This document shows positions 8,045-14,843 of a stretch of DNA of 64,000 nt, piece by piece (within the stretch, counting starts at the first letter, position 1; each line of letters starts with the position of its first letter). A program made the translations under genes and the position numbers. The notes beneath the pieces are model-generated. The model had not been told where the DNA came from. It ran no database searches and worked only from the letters and a program-made list of their open reading frames with translations. This DNA comes from a virus, in the IMG/VR virus record IMGVR_UViG_3300031857_024892, positions 99,949 to 163,948 of that record; one strand, written 5' to 3'.

Positions 8045-8407
8045 ATGGCATACACATTCTACAAGTACGACTACAACACACCCCACCCTGACACGGCTCG
8101 TGCAAACATCCTAAGCAACGACAAGGGCATGACGATCGAGCTTGAAGCACCAGGCTTCAGCCGTAGCGACATCACTGTCGAGACGAAGGGGTCAACACTG
8201 ACAGTGACAGCAAAGCGCACTGACGCTCCCGAGGAGAAGTATCGCATTCAGGAGTTTAACGCACACCACTTGACACGGTCGTGGACACTTCCCAAGTCGA
8301 TCGACGTTGACAAGATCGTTGCAGCGTACGATGCAGGCATCCTCACGTTGACGATGCCCTACCGCAGCGACTCCGTCTTCGAGACACGTCGCATCGAGAT
8401 CGCCTGA
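8045..8407 (+). CDS. Hsp20 / alpha-crystallin small heat-shock protein
   Basis: 120 residues; the ATG follows AGGAGGAAAC. It has the alpha-crystallin domain, with MTIELEAPGFSRSDITVE, the beta strands TLTVTAKR, and the C-terminal AYDAGILTLTMPY matching the family AxxxxGVLxLxxP. It would hold unfolding proteins for refolding by a chaperonin such as the GroEL 0.9 kb upstream. Small heat-shock proteins are common in marine T4-like phages. Confidence 0.9.
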   Translation: MAYTFYKYDYNTPHPDTARANILSNDKGMTIELEAPGFSRSDITVETKGSTLTVTAKRTDAPEEKYRIQEFNAHHLTRSWTLPKSIDVDKIVAAYDAGILTLTMPYRSDSVFETRRIEIA

Positions 8408-8416
8408 TCTCACTCT

Positions 8417-8446
8417 AGGGCGCCCTTCTATGGGCGCCCTTTTTGT
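8417..8446 (+). terminator. Rho-independent terminator after hsp20
   Basis: GGGCGCCC, loop TTCTAT, GGGCGCCC, then TTTTT. The self-complementary arms give a strong GC stem. The next promoter begins within 2 nt. Confidence 0.85.
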
Positions 8447-8447
8447 G

Positions 8448-8478
8448 CCCGTGCGGGCCCAGCGCAACATGGTATAAT
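8448..8478 (+). promoter_or_regulatory. Phage promoter motif CCCGTG-N19-TATAAT
   Basis: CCCGTG (8448-8453), 19 nt, then TGG-TATAAT (8473-8478), directly after a strong terminator. It drives the sigma factor gene, which would make the regulator subject to its own promoter class if the sigma factor reads it. Confidence 0.75.
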
Positions 8479-8503
8479 AAAGACAGGAGGCAAGGAAGCA
8501 AGA

Positions 8504-9238
8504 ATGAACGACTCACTCGACCAATACTTCAAGCAGATCGCAACTGGTAAGCTTCTCACACACGCAGAGGAGATCGAGCTCTCACAGCGGATCGAGGCAG
8601 GTGATAATGAGGCACGTCGGATCATGATCCAGTCGAACCTTCGTCTGGCGATCTCGATCGCCAAGAAGTACCAGCGGAGCGGCTGCAACCTGGAGGATCT
8701 CATCCAGGAGTCGAACGTGGGCCTGATCAAGGCAGTCGATCGATTTGATTGGCGTCGGGGTTTCAAGTTCAGCACCTACGCATCCTGGTGGATCAAGCAG
8801 GCCGTCCGTCGGCACGTGACTGACTCGATGTCTGACGTTCGGATGCCTTCTCACGCCGTGTCGCTGGCCTACAAGATCAGCAATTTCATCCGCGACTACG
8901 AGAACGAGTTCAACAACAGGCCCACGAACACTGAAATCGCTGAGATGCTGGGTGTCTCTGAGGAGACGGTCAAGGAGTCGCTGTACAACACTGGGCTCAC
9001 TTCGACGATCTCTCTTGACACTCCCGTAGGTGACGAGTCGGATCGCACACTGATGGAGACGATCGTCGACGACCGCGGGACGCACATCGATGAGCTGCTC
9101 GATCGAGCTCGTGTCTTTGATGTGGTCAAGCAGTGCATGCATCTTCTCACTCCCCGCGAGGAGCAGGTACTTCGTCTTCGGTTCGGCATCACTGATATCT
9201 CTGACATCGACGCACTTCCCAACACTCTTCAGGTTTGA
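8504..9238 (+). CDS. Sigma70-family RNA polymerase sigma factor lacking the region 4.2 HTH
   Basis: 244 residues. Region 1.2 (DSLDQYFKQIATGKLLTHAE), region 2 (SNLRLAISIAKKYQ, DLIQESNVGLIKAVDRFD, KFSTYASWWIKQAVRR) and region 3 are present, so it should bind core polymerase and open a -10. Region 4.1 begins normally (LTPREEQVLRLRFGI near 215), but the protein ends at TLQV, before the helix-turn-helix that reads the -35. A separate HTH-like protein is encoded 17 nt downstream. It has its own promoter and the Shine-Dalgarno AGGAGG. Whether host or phage polymerase is the partner cannot be seen. Confidence 0.9.
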   Translation: MNDSLDQYFKQIATGKLLTHAEEIELSQRIEAGDNEARRIMIQSNLRLAISIAKKYQRSGCNLEDLIQESNVGLIKAVDRFDWRRGFKFSTYASWWIKQAVRRHVTDSMSDVRMPSHAVSLAYKISNFIRDYENEFNNRPTNTEIAEMLGVSEETVKESLYNTGLTSTISLDTPVGDESDRTLMETIVDDRGTHIDELLDRARVFDVVKQCMHLLTPREEQVLRLRFGITDISDIDALPNTLQV

Positions 9239-9255
9239 TAAGGAGCAGAAATAAA

Positions 9256-9531
9256 ATGGCTATGCCTATGGGTCACAAGTCCGAGAATGGTTACTCCACT
9301 GTCGCCGAGATCGACAACGGCCTGGGTTATCGTGAGATCGCGGAGGCAATGTCTTCTCGAGGTCACAAGATGAACCACTCGACCGCCCGCAATGTGCTCG
9401 TCTCGGCACTATCTAAGCTGGCAACCGGTGTCTGCAAGGCGTACGGCTCTGAGCCGTCGGAGGCAGAGATCAAGCGCGTCGCGTCAGATCCGCGCTTCCA
9501 GGCAGGCCTCTATGAGATCCTGTATAAGTAA
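9256..9531 (+). CDS. HTH protein resembling a detached sigma region 4.2
   Basis: 91 residues from the ATG after AAGGAG; the upstream in-frame TTG at 9235 overlaps the sigma gene. The core NGLGYREIAEAM...MNHSTARNVLVSALSKLA matches the region 4.2 pattern (TLEEIGxxF..TRERIRQIExxALxKL). A C-terminal helical part follows (DPRFQAGLYEILYK). Adjacent to a sigma factor missing this helix-turn-helix, it may supply -35 recognition in trans. From memory this arrangement recurs in other marine phages; the functional link is inference. Confidence 0.7.
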   Translation: MAMPMGHKSENGYSTVAEIDNGLGYREIAEAMSSRGHKMNHSTARNVLVSALSKLATGVCKAYGSEPSEAEIKRVASDPRFQAGLYEILYK

Positions 9532-9546
9532 ATACCAGGAGAAGAC

Positions 9547-9852
9547 ATGGCAATTTCACTCAAGTTCTTTATGATCAAGCGTGGATTAAGTTTTGACAAG
9601 CTTGTAGAAAAGTCGGGTGCAAAGTCAGCTGAAGATCTTGTCAGATACATGAGGGGCCTCTCTGTGGGCGTTACAGCAAACGATGAAGCTGACGTGCGCA
9701 ATTACTTTGCATCAATTAAAACCGCACCACCCGATCCGCCCGCATCCGCTGTAGAGCAGGTTGAGGCTGCACCAGACGACCTGGACACAGTCGCACAAGA
9801 TGACAAGCCCAAGCGCCGACGCTCAAAGAAGTCAGGCGGCTCTGATGTTTAG
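9547..9852 (+). CDS. Unknown protein with basic C-terminal tail (101 aa)
   Basis: MAISLKFFMIKRGLSFDKLV, a helical N-terminal part (about 60 residues), a Pro/Ala/Asp linker and a KPKRRRSKKS tail that could bind nucleic acid. The N-terminal part could be a small HTH. It overlaps the next gene by 8 nt. Confidence 0.6.
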   Translation: MAISLKFFMIKRGLSFDKLVEKSGAKSAEDLVRYMRGLSVGVTANDEADVRNYFASIKTAPPDPPASAVEQVEAAPDDLDTVAQDDKPKRRRSKKSGGSDV

Positions 9853-10072
9853 CGGCTGGTACGACGACGAGCAAAAGACAGCTTACATCCAGGTGGGTCG
9901 CACTGTCTTCATGGTGACAGCTGAGGAATTCATGGATTTCTTCGATCTAATCGGAGAATTGCAGCAGGACATGCTGGAGGATCCAGAGCTTGAATTGGGA
10001 ACAGTCACCGACGAAGATGGCAATGAGTACCAAGAATTTGTAATTAAGAAGAAAGACGAAGAATATAGCTAA
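9845..10072 (+). CDS. Small acidic protein (75 aa)
   Basis: Starts MFSGWYDDEQKTAYIQVGRT at an ATG overlapping the previous stop. A beta-rich start is followed by an acidic helix (DFFDLIGELQQDML) and EEYS end. Function unknown. Confidence 0.6.
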   Translation: MFSGWYDDEQKTAYIQVGRTVFMVTAEEFMDFFDLIGELQQDMLEDPELELGTVTDEDGNEYQEFVIKKKDEEYS

Positions 10073-10085
10073 AGGAGAAACACAC

Positions 10086-10301
10086 ATGACCAAAGAAATC
10101 GTTCAAGAGCTCATCGAGAAGATCACAACCATCGACAACGAGATCAAGCTTCTTCAGGAAGATCGCAAGACGCTTCTTGAGGATTACAAGGACAAGCTCG
10201 ACATCAAGGCGTTCAAGGCGGCAGTTCGTATCATCAAGCTGCGTGAGAATGTCGACAACGGTGAGCTTGATAACATCCTCGGAGTTCTGGACAACAACTA
10301 A
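10086..10301 (+). CDS. GapR/DUF2312-like nucleoid-associated protein
   Basis: 71 residues after AAAGGAG. Two helices form a coiled coil: ELIEKITTIDNEIKLLQEDR and KTLLEDYKDKLDIKAFKAAV, then RIIKLRENVDNGELDNILG. This matches the GapR-type layout (IERIExLExEK...AKxxGFDxKxxRxIVxxR..). GapR binds overtwisted DNA ahead of polymerases and stimulates topoisomerases. It sits one base before greA, in a transcription-related block. Confidence 0.65.
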   Translation: MTKEIVQELIEKITTIDNEIKLLQEDRKTLLEDYKDKLDIKAFKAAVRIIKLRENVDNGELDNILGVLDNN

Positions 10302-10804
10302 TGGACAACACTATCTCTGTGACACAGACAGGTTACAATCGCGTTAGCAAGCAGATCAACGATCTGAAGCGCGAACACACACAGCTCAATGCAGACATTG
10401 CTGCTGCACTTGAGGGCAAGAGCTCTGAGGAGAATGATGAGTTCCTGCTTGCGAAGCAGCGCCAGCACCAGATCGAGACAAGCATCACAAAGCTGAGTGC
10501 GCTGCTGGAGAACTTTGAAGTCGTCGAGACGATCGACTTCACAGGGCGGGCAGATTTTGGCACAGTTGTGACAGTGCGCAATCTCGACACTGACGTTGAG
10601 AAGACATACACGCTTCTCAGTGAGTATGACTCGAACGCAAAGGCAGGCATCATTTCAACTGCCTCCCCGATCGGTGCAGGACTGCTTGGTCGTCGCGCAG
10701 GCGACTCAGTTGAGATCGAGATGCCTAACGGATCTGTCATCCCATTCGAGGTGCTCAGTGTCGGTGTCAGCAGCTTTGTCACTCGTTCGCAGCCAGACGC
10801 GTAG
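10301..10804 (+). CDS. GreA-like transcription elongation factor
   Basis: 167 residues. The N-terminal coiled coil (TQTGYNRVSKQINDLKREH ... EENDEFLLAKQRQHQIETSI) and the C-terminal domain (FGTVVTVRNLDTDVEKTYTL, ISTASPIGAGLLGRRAGD) follow GreA in order. GreA enters the polymerase secondary channel and rescues backtracked complexes. The usual acidic tip pair may correspond to the ...SEEND... segment. It overlaps the GapR-like gene by one base. Confidence 0.85.
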   Translation: MDNTISVTQTGYNRVSKQINDLKREHTQLNADIAAALEGKSSEENDEFLLAKQRQHQIETSITKLSALLENFEVVETIDFTGRADFGTVVTVRNLDTDVEKTYTLLSEYDSNAKAGIISTASPIGAGLLGRRAGDSVEIEMPNGSVIPFEVLSVGVSSFVTRSQPDA

Positions 10805-11327
10805 GCAGAGATACGACCAGAAGAAGGAGACGGCGCAGCGGAGCAACATCTCTGTCTGCGCCGTTAACTTTGGATGTGATGAAAATTTAGGTTATCTGAT
10901 CAGAGCTGCAGCGTGCTTCGGTGTTGACACAGTTCACGTGATTGGAAATGTTCCAGAGCGCAAGCATCTCGTGCCGGTGTCAGGTAGCCTGATAGATTAC
11001 GTCACAATCGTGCAGCACAGTAACCCCCACAACTTTCTCGAGATGATGCGACAGCAAAATGTGTCTGTCGTCTCAGCAGAATTAACTGACATTGCTGTCT
11101 CTGTTCACGACTACGAGTTTGACGCAGAGCGTGCTGTCTGCATCGCTGTGGGCAATGAGCACAGCGGCGTCCCAGCTGAGATCCTGCACAACAGCGATGT
11201 CGTCTACATTCCAATGCCCGGTGTTGGGTTCTGCTTGAACACTGCACAGACCGCCAATATAATGCTCTTCGAGTTCAACCGCCAACAAAATGTGAGGAAG
11301 GCAAGTGAACATCTTTGTGCTGGATAA
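10776..11327 (+). CDS. SpoU/TrmH-family RNA 2'-O-methyltransferase
   Basis: SPOUT motifs are clear: NFGCDENLGYLIRAAACFG, VGNEHSGVP, and IPMPGVGFCLNTAQTANI, the last being the knot that binds S-adenosylmethionine. The family usual SLN is CLN here. Members methylate ribose in tRNA or rRNA, so phage tRNAs could be targets. The start is unclear. No ATG or GTG lies between the greA stop and the domain; the TTG at 10776, inside the end of greA, is the nearest candidate and has no Shine-Dalgarno. Confidence 0.8.
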   Translation: MSLVRSQTRRQRYDQKKETAQRSNISVCAVNFGCDENLGYLIRAAACFGVDTVHVIGNVPERKHLVPVSGSLIDYVTIVQHSNPHNFLEMMRQQNVSVVSAELTDIAVSVHDYEFDAERAVCIAVGNEHSGVPAEILHNSDVVYIPMPGVGFCLNTAQTANIMLFEFNRQQNVRKASEHLCAG

Positions 11328-11883
11328 GGATCCCCGGCGTGCCGCTGAGTATCACTGCGACAAGCATGCAGTAAAGATGATACTAGAGAGTGCGCAAATG
11401 CTGTGCACAGCGCACTGGCTCGGATGGGCCCGCATGCTTAAGGCACCACCCATGAAGAAGAAAGATCTCCAGCAGTGGCTCTACAAGAACGTACCCAAGG
11501 ATCTTCAGCCACCCTGGAAGATGACGCATGTCAATCACCCCTGCACTCAGTGGACACAGTATGTGTGGGGCAACTACTTCTGGCACAGTCGTCTGGGCCT
11601 GGCACTCTGTGATGTCTACACTGAGCGCTATGGAAAGGTGCACAAGTCACATGAAGTGCACCGCTGGCTGAATCGACACATCCCGCCCACATTCGAGGCA
11701 ACTGTAGAGAACCCGGTCGGTACGACGCAGTTTGCTGTGTGCATGCCCGATGAGTGTAAAGTGCCTGATGACCCTGTTGAATCGTACCGCAGCTACTATC
11801 GCATGCACAAGGTAAAAATGGCTCGATGGGCCCACAGCGAAAAACCCGTCTGGTTTAACCAGATTAAGCAGGAGACACTTTGA
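11305..11883 (+). CDS. Conserved phage protein of the MNIFVLD...DKHxVKMILE type
   Basis: 192 residues, GTG start after GAGGAAGG. It begins MNIFVLDKDPRRAAEYHCDK and has KHAVKMILESAQMLCTA, then WLYKNVPKDLQPPWKMTHVNHP and HPCTQW. I recall this family as widespread in phages; some databases relate it to pyrimidine-dimer glycosylases, which I cannot confirm. Conserved His, Asp and Lys suggest an enzyme. Overlaps the helicase start by 4 nt. Confidence 0.75.
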   Translation: MNIFVLDKDPRRAAEYHCDKHAVKMILESAQMLCTAHWLGWARMLKAPPMKKKDLQQWLYKNVPKDLQPPWKMTHVNHPCTQWTQYVWGNYFWHSRLGLALCDVYTERYGKVHKSHEVHRWLNRHIPPTFEATVENPVGTTQFAVCMPDECKVPDDPVESYRSYYRMHKVKMARWAHSEKPVWFNQIKQETL

Positions 11884-13517
11884 GCACAATTAATGTAGAT
11901 ACATGGGTCGAGTACTTCCCGTTCAAGGCGCCTCGCGCAGAGCAGGTCGACGCGATTAATTTCATCCTCCGATCATTTCTCGAGGACGGAAAGCGCTTCG
12001 TCATTGCGGATCTAGGCACCGGTGTGGGTAAGTCGGCGATCGCGGTGACAGTCGCGAGATACCTGAATGCTCATTCACCACCATCTTCACCGGATGAAGC
12101 TGCTCCCGGCGCGTGGTTCATGACGACCCAGAAGATCCTCCAGGAGCAGTACTGCGAGGATTTCGGCGCCCCATTGGGTGCCATGCGGTCGATCCGCTCT
12201 GCAACCAACTACACCTGCGACTTCCTCAAGAAGCACAACTGCAGTGAGGGCCAGCAGATGCTCCGCGGTGCAGACAAGAGCTCAAAGTTCTGGAAGGCGT
12301 GCATGTTCAGCTGCCGCTACAAGCAGGAGCGAAAGGCATTCCTTGAAGCACCCGAGTCGGTGACCAACTTCTCCTACGCACTGACAGCAGCGAACTACGG
12401 CGACAAGATCCTAAAGCGGAACTTGCTCGTCCTTGATGAGTGTCACAACACCGAGACAGAGCTGGCGAAGTTCATCGAGATCTCGATCTCTGAGAAGGCA
12501 GCGAGTGCCGTGGGGCTTGATTGGCCCGACTTGAGCACATACTTACAGACTGTGAAGTGGATCCGTGACACGTATGTTCCCACTTCACGCGGTGTTCTTC
12601 GAGACATGGAAGCTGACCTCGAGCAGTTTAAGGAGCTCGAGGGGCAGTCGAAGGAGTACGCTGACATGGCACGGCGATACGAGATCCTCAATGGTCACGT
12701 TCAGAAGGTGGAGACGTTCCTCCAGCTGCAAGATCCCGACAACTGGGTGTTTGAGAACCTCCCATCAGTCGGCAAGAACACTGCTAAGATCACCTTCAAG
12801 CCGATCGACATCTCACCCTTTGCCGAGCAGTATCTCTTCAGGCTGGGCAAGCGTGTCCTCCTGATGTCCGCGACTGTGATCAACTGTGACATCTACGCTG
12901 AGTCGCTGGGGTTACCCAAGGATCAGTACACTGCGATCTCGAAGCCCACACCCTTCCCAGTCGAGAACCGACCCATCTACTTCTCACCCGTCGGGCTGAT
13001 GAGCGCTGATCACATTGACGCATCGCTACCCAAGCTCGCGGAGGCCGTGAAGGAGATCCTGAAGGAACACAAGGGACAGAAGGGCATCATCCACTCCCAC
13101 AGCTACAAGATCACCAACTTCCTCCGGAAGAACATCCGCGATAAGCGCCTCATCTTCCACGACGCTGACGACCGTGAGGAGGCACTTCGGAAGCACATGT
13201 CGTCGACCACTGCCACCGTCCTCGTCTCACCCAGCATGGCTGAGGGCGTCGACCTGCGGGATGACCTATCACGCTTCCAGATCATCATGAAGGTACCCTA
13301 CCCATCGCTAGGTGACAAGCTGGTCAAGAAGCGGATGCACCGCTGGTCGTGGTGGTACCCGATGCAGACGATCAAGACGATTGTGCAGGCCGTGGGACGC
13401 TCAATTAGAAATGAAAAGGATCAGGCGGTCACGTATATTTTAGATGCTGATTGGCAGCGTTTCTACAACAAGAACAGCAACATCTTTCCAGATAGCTTCA
13501 AGCAAGCTCTCAAGTGA
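11880..13517 (+). CDS. DinG/XPD-like superfamily 2 helicase
   Basis: 545 residues, TTG start overlapping the previous stop and preceded by AGGAG. Walker A GTGVGKSA is at 46-53 and the DEAH-type box DECH near 185. Between them are four Cys (TCDFLKKHNC near 112 and KACMFSC near 140), as in the iron-sulfur domain of XPD and DinG. The C-terminal helicase motifs include SMAEGVDL and QAVGRSIRN. Family members unwind DNA or R-loops 5' to 3'. It likely acts in repair, recombination or replication of phage DNA. Confidence 0.9.
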   Translation: MSTINVDTWVEYFPFKAPRAEQVDAINFILRSFLEDGKRFVIADLGTGVGKSAIAVTVARYLNAHSPPSSPDEAAPGAWFMTTQKILQEQYCEDFGAPLGAMRSIRSATNYTCDFLKKHNCSEGQQMLRGADKSSKFWKACMFSCRYKQERKAFLEAPESVTNFSYALTAANYGDKILKRNLLVLDECHNTETELAKFIEISISEKAASAVGLDWPDLSTYLQTVKWIRDTYVPTSRGVLRDMEADLEQFKELEGQSKEYADMARRYEILNGHVQKVETFLQLQDPDNWVFENLPSVGKNTAKITFKPIDISPFAEQYLFRLGKRVLLMSATVINCDIYAESLGLPKDQYTAISKPTPFPVENRPIYFSPVGLMSADHIDASLPKLAEAVKEILKEHKGQKGIIHSHSYKITNFLRKNIRDKRLIFHDADDREEALRKHMSSTTATVLVSPSMAEGVDLRDDLSRFQIIMKVPYPSLGDKLVKKRMHRWSWWYPMQTIKTIVQAVGRSIRNEKDQAVTYILDADWQRFYNKNSNIFPDSFKQALK

Positions 13518-13523
13518 CATCCA

Positions 13524-13697
13524 ATGTTTGCACCTGTATTTCACGCAATTTTAGCAGCTTTGAACGTCTTTCTTGTAATCTTCAACTATCGTTCAGAAGA
13601 TTATCTTGACGCAGGAGTGCACGTCTTGTTCGTGATCAACTTCTTCATCATGTTCTTAATAACGATAGGAGAGGCCAGAGATGGATCTGCAGATTGA
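13524..13697 (+). CDS. Small two-helix membrane protein (57 aa)
   Basis: MFAPVFHAILAALNVFLVIF is the first hydrophobic segment and HVLFVINFFIMFLITIG the second, separated by a polar loop NYRSEDYLDAG. It overlaps the next gene by 17 nt. The size and hairpin topology are like holins or inner-membrane modulators, but no lysis gene is adjacent. Confidence 0.6.
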   Translation: MFAPVFHAILAALNVFLVIFNYRSEDYLDAGVHVLFVINFFIMFLITIGEARDGSAD

Positions 13698-14187
13698 CAG
13701 CTGGTGCAGCGGTAGTGGTACAACCTCCGACTGGCTGGGTGTGCTCGATGACGTGAAGCAGTCGATCCTGCAGGGCTGTAGGATCTTTGTGGGTGCTGAC
13801 AGCGTCAAGGAGCAGAAAGATTGCACGTTCGTGGTGACTGTCTGCATATACAATCCCGGCGCAGGAGGTAGATATTACTTCAAGCGCTTTAAGCAGCCTA
13901 CCAAGATCTTCCCGTCGCTTCGTGCGCGGATATTTCAAGAAGCTGCTGAGGCGATTGAGGTCACTCTGAAGTTGCTGCAAGAGATACCAGATGCGCCTGT
14001 CGAGATCCACCTCGACGTCAACCGCGACAAGAGGCATGAGACAGGCACCTTCAGTGAGCAGGTGGTCGGCTACGCAAAGTCGATCGGCGTCGACTGTAAG
14101 ATCAAACCCGACTCCTGGGCCTCATCTGACATTGCAGATAAACACACCCGCCACAGATATAATAAGAGACAAACAGAGAAAAGGTGA
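13681..14187 (+). CDS. DUF458-type RNase H-like protein
   Basis: 168 residues; ATG after GGAGAGG. The family signature is present: IFVGADSVKEQKDCTFVV, GRYYFKRF, EIHLDVNRDKRHETG and KIKPDSWASSDIADKHT. The GADS Asp, the HLDV Asp and the late DKHT would be the metal-binding residues of an RNase H fold. B. subtilis YkuK is a relative. Activity on RNA or DNA is predicted, not shown. Follows the helicase and may share its pathway. Confidence 0.8.
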   Translation: MDLQIDSWCSGSGTTSDWLGVLDDVKQSILQGCRIFVGADSVKEQKDCTFVVTVCIYNPGAGGRYYFKRFKQPTKIFPSLRARIFQEAAEAIEVTLKLLQEIPDAPVEIHLDVNRDKRHETGTFSEQVVGYAKSIGVDCKIKPDSWASSDIADKHTRHRYNKRQTEKR

Positions 14188-14191
14188 CACA

Positions 14192-14386
14192 ATGATGAAC
14201 AAGTATGACATGGCCGACATCATCCTAAGCGAGCCCCTTCTTGGGGGAAAGAAGATGGATCCCAAAGCTGTCCTGCTCGACATGATCGAGGCACTCGACG
14301 ATCGTGCGGCCGAGAGAGCACTCCGATCAGTTGCGAAGACGTGGGGCATCTCTCTCTCAGCCGAGCGCGACCGCAATGACGACTGA
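14192..14386 (+). CDS. Unknown small protein (64 aa)
   Basis: MMNKYDMADIILSEPLLGGK then a helix with RAAERALRSVAKTWGI. A TATAAT at 14158 lies upstream, but without a convincing -35. Overlaps the next gene by 11 nt. Confidence 0.6.
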   Translation: MMNKYDMADIILSEPLLGGKKMDPKAVLLDMIEALDDRAAERALRSVAKTWGISLSAERDRNDD

Positions 14387-14648
14387 AGCGCCCCCAAAGA
14401 CGAAGATCTTCCGCAAGAAGAAGGGCAGCGACGAGGATGTCATTGCCAAGATGACCAAGCTCCTACAGAAGAAGTTTCCCAAGCGGGAGATCGAGGTGAA
14501 GATCACGTCAGACGACGGTGGGCGACTCATCGAGGTTCACATCAATGAAGCCAAACTCTCAAGGTCAGTGCGTGAATTTCTGCCCCTCAACTGGGAAGGT
14601 TGGCGCACGGTAGTGATAAATAGATATGCAGCATCAGGTGCAGAATGA
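14376..14648 (+). CDS. Unknown basic protein (90 aa)
   Basis: MTTEAPPKTKIFRKKKGSDE followed by MTKLLQKKFPKREIEVKI and a beta-rich end (WRTVVINRYAAS). Lys-rich; nucleic-acid binding is possible. Overlaps its neighbour by 4 nt. Confidence 0.6.
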   Translation: MTTEAPPKTKIFRKKKGSDEDVIAKMTKLLQKKFPKREIEVKITSDDGGRLIEVHINEAKLSRSVREFLPLNWEGWRTVVINRYAASGAE

Positions 14649-14842
14649 TTAAGAGCGGTGATAGAGTATACCCATACTACAACATGGGCCAGAAGGGACG
14701 CGTGGTTCGCGTCCAGCGGTCAAACGTGACAGCGAACGCAGTGGGTGGCACACTCGCTGCTGAGTTTCTTGCTGAGATCCTCCTTGACGACGGGCAGACA
14801 GTTGTTGTCCACCGTGTGCAGGACCTGATGAGGGAGGAGTGA
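14645..14842 (+). CDS. Small KOW/SH3-like protein (65 aa)
   Basis: MIKSGDRVYPYYNMGQKGRV then VVRVQRSN and AEILLDDGQTVVVHRVQDL. The GDRV...GxKGRVVRV opening is the same small-barrel type as the MKPGDLV proteins later in the window. It precedes the giant virion-protein gene by one base. Confidence 0.65.
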   Translation: MIKSGDRVYPYYNMGQKGRVVRVQRSNVTANAVGGTLAAEFLAEILLDDGQTVVVHRVQDLMREE

Positions 14843-14843
14843 G

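Noticed and set aside
14158-14163. TATAAT before the gene at 14192
   Set aside because: No CCCGTG-like box 19-20 nt upstream, no good TTGACA at 17 nt and no extended TG; lies within a coding region.
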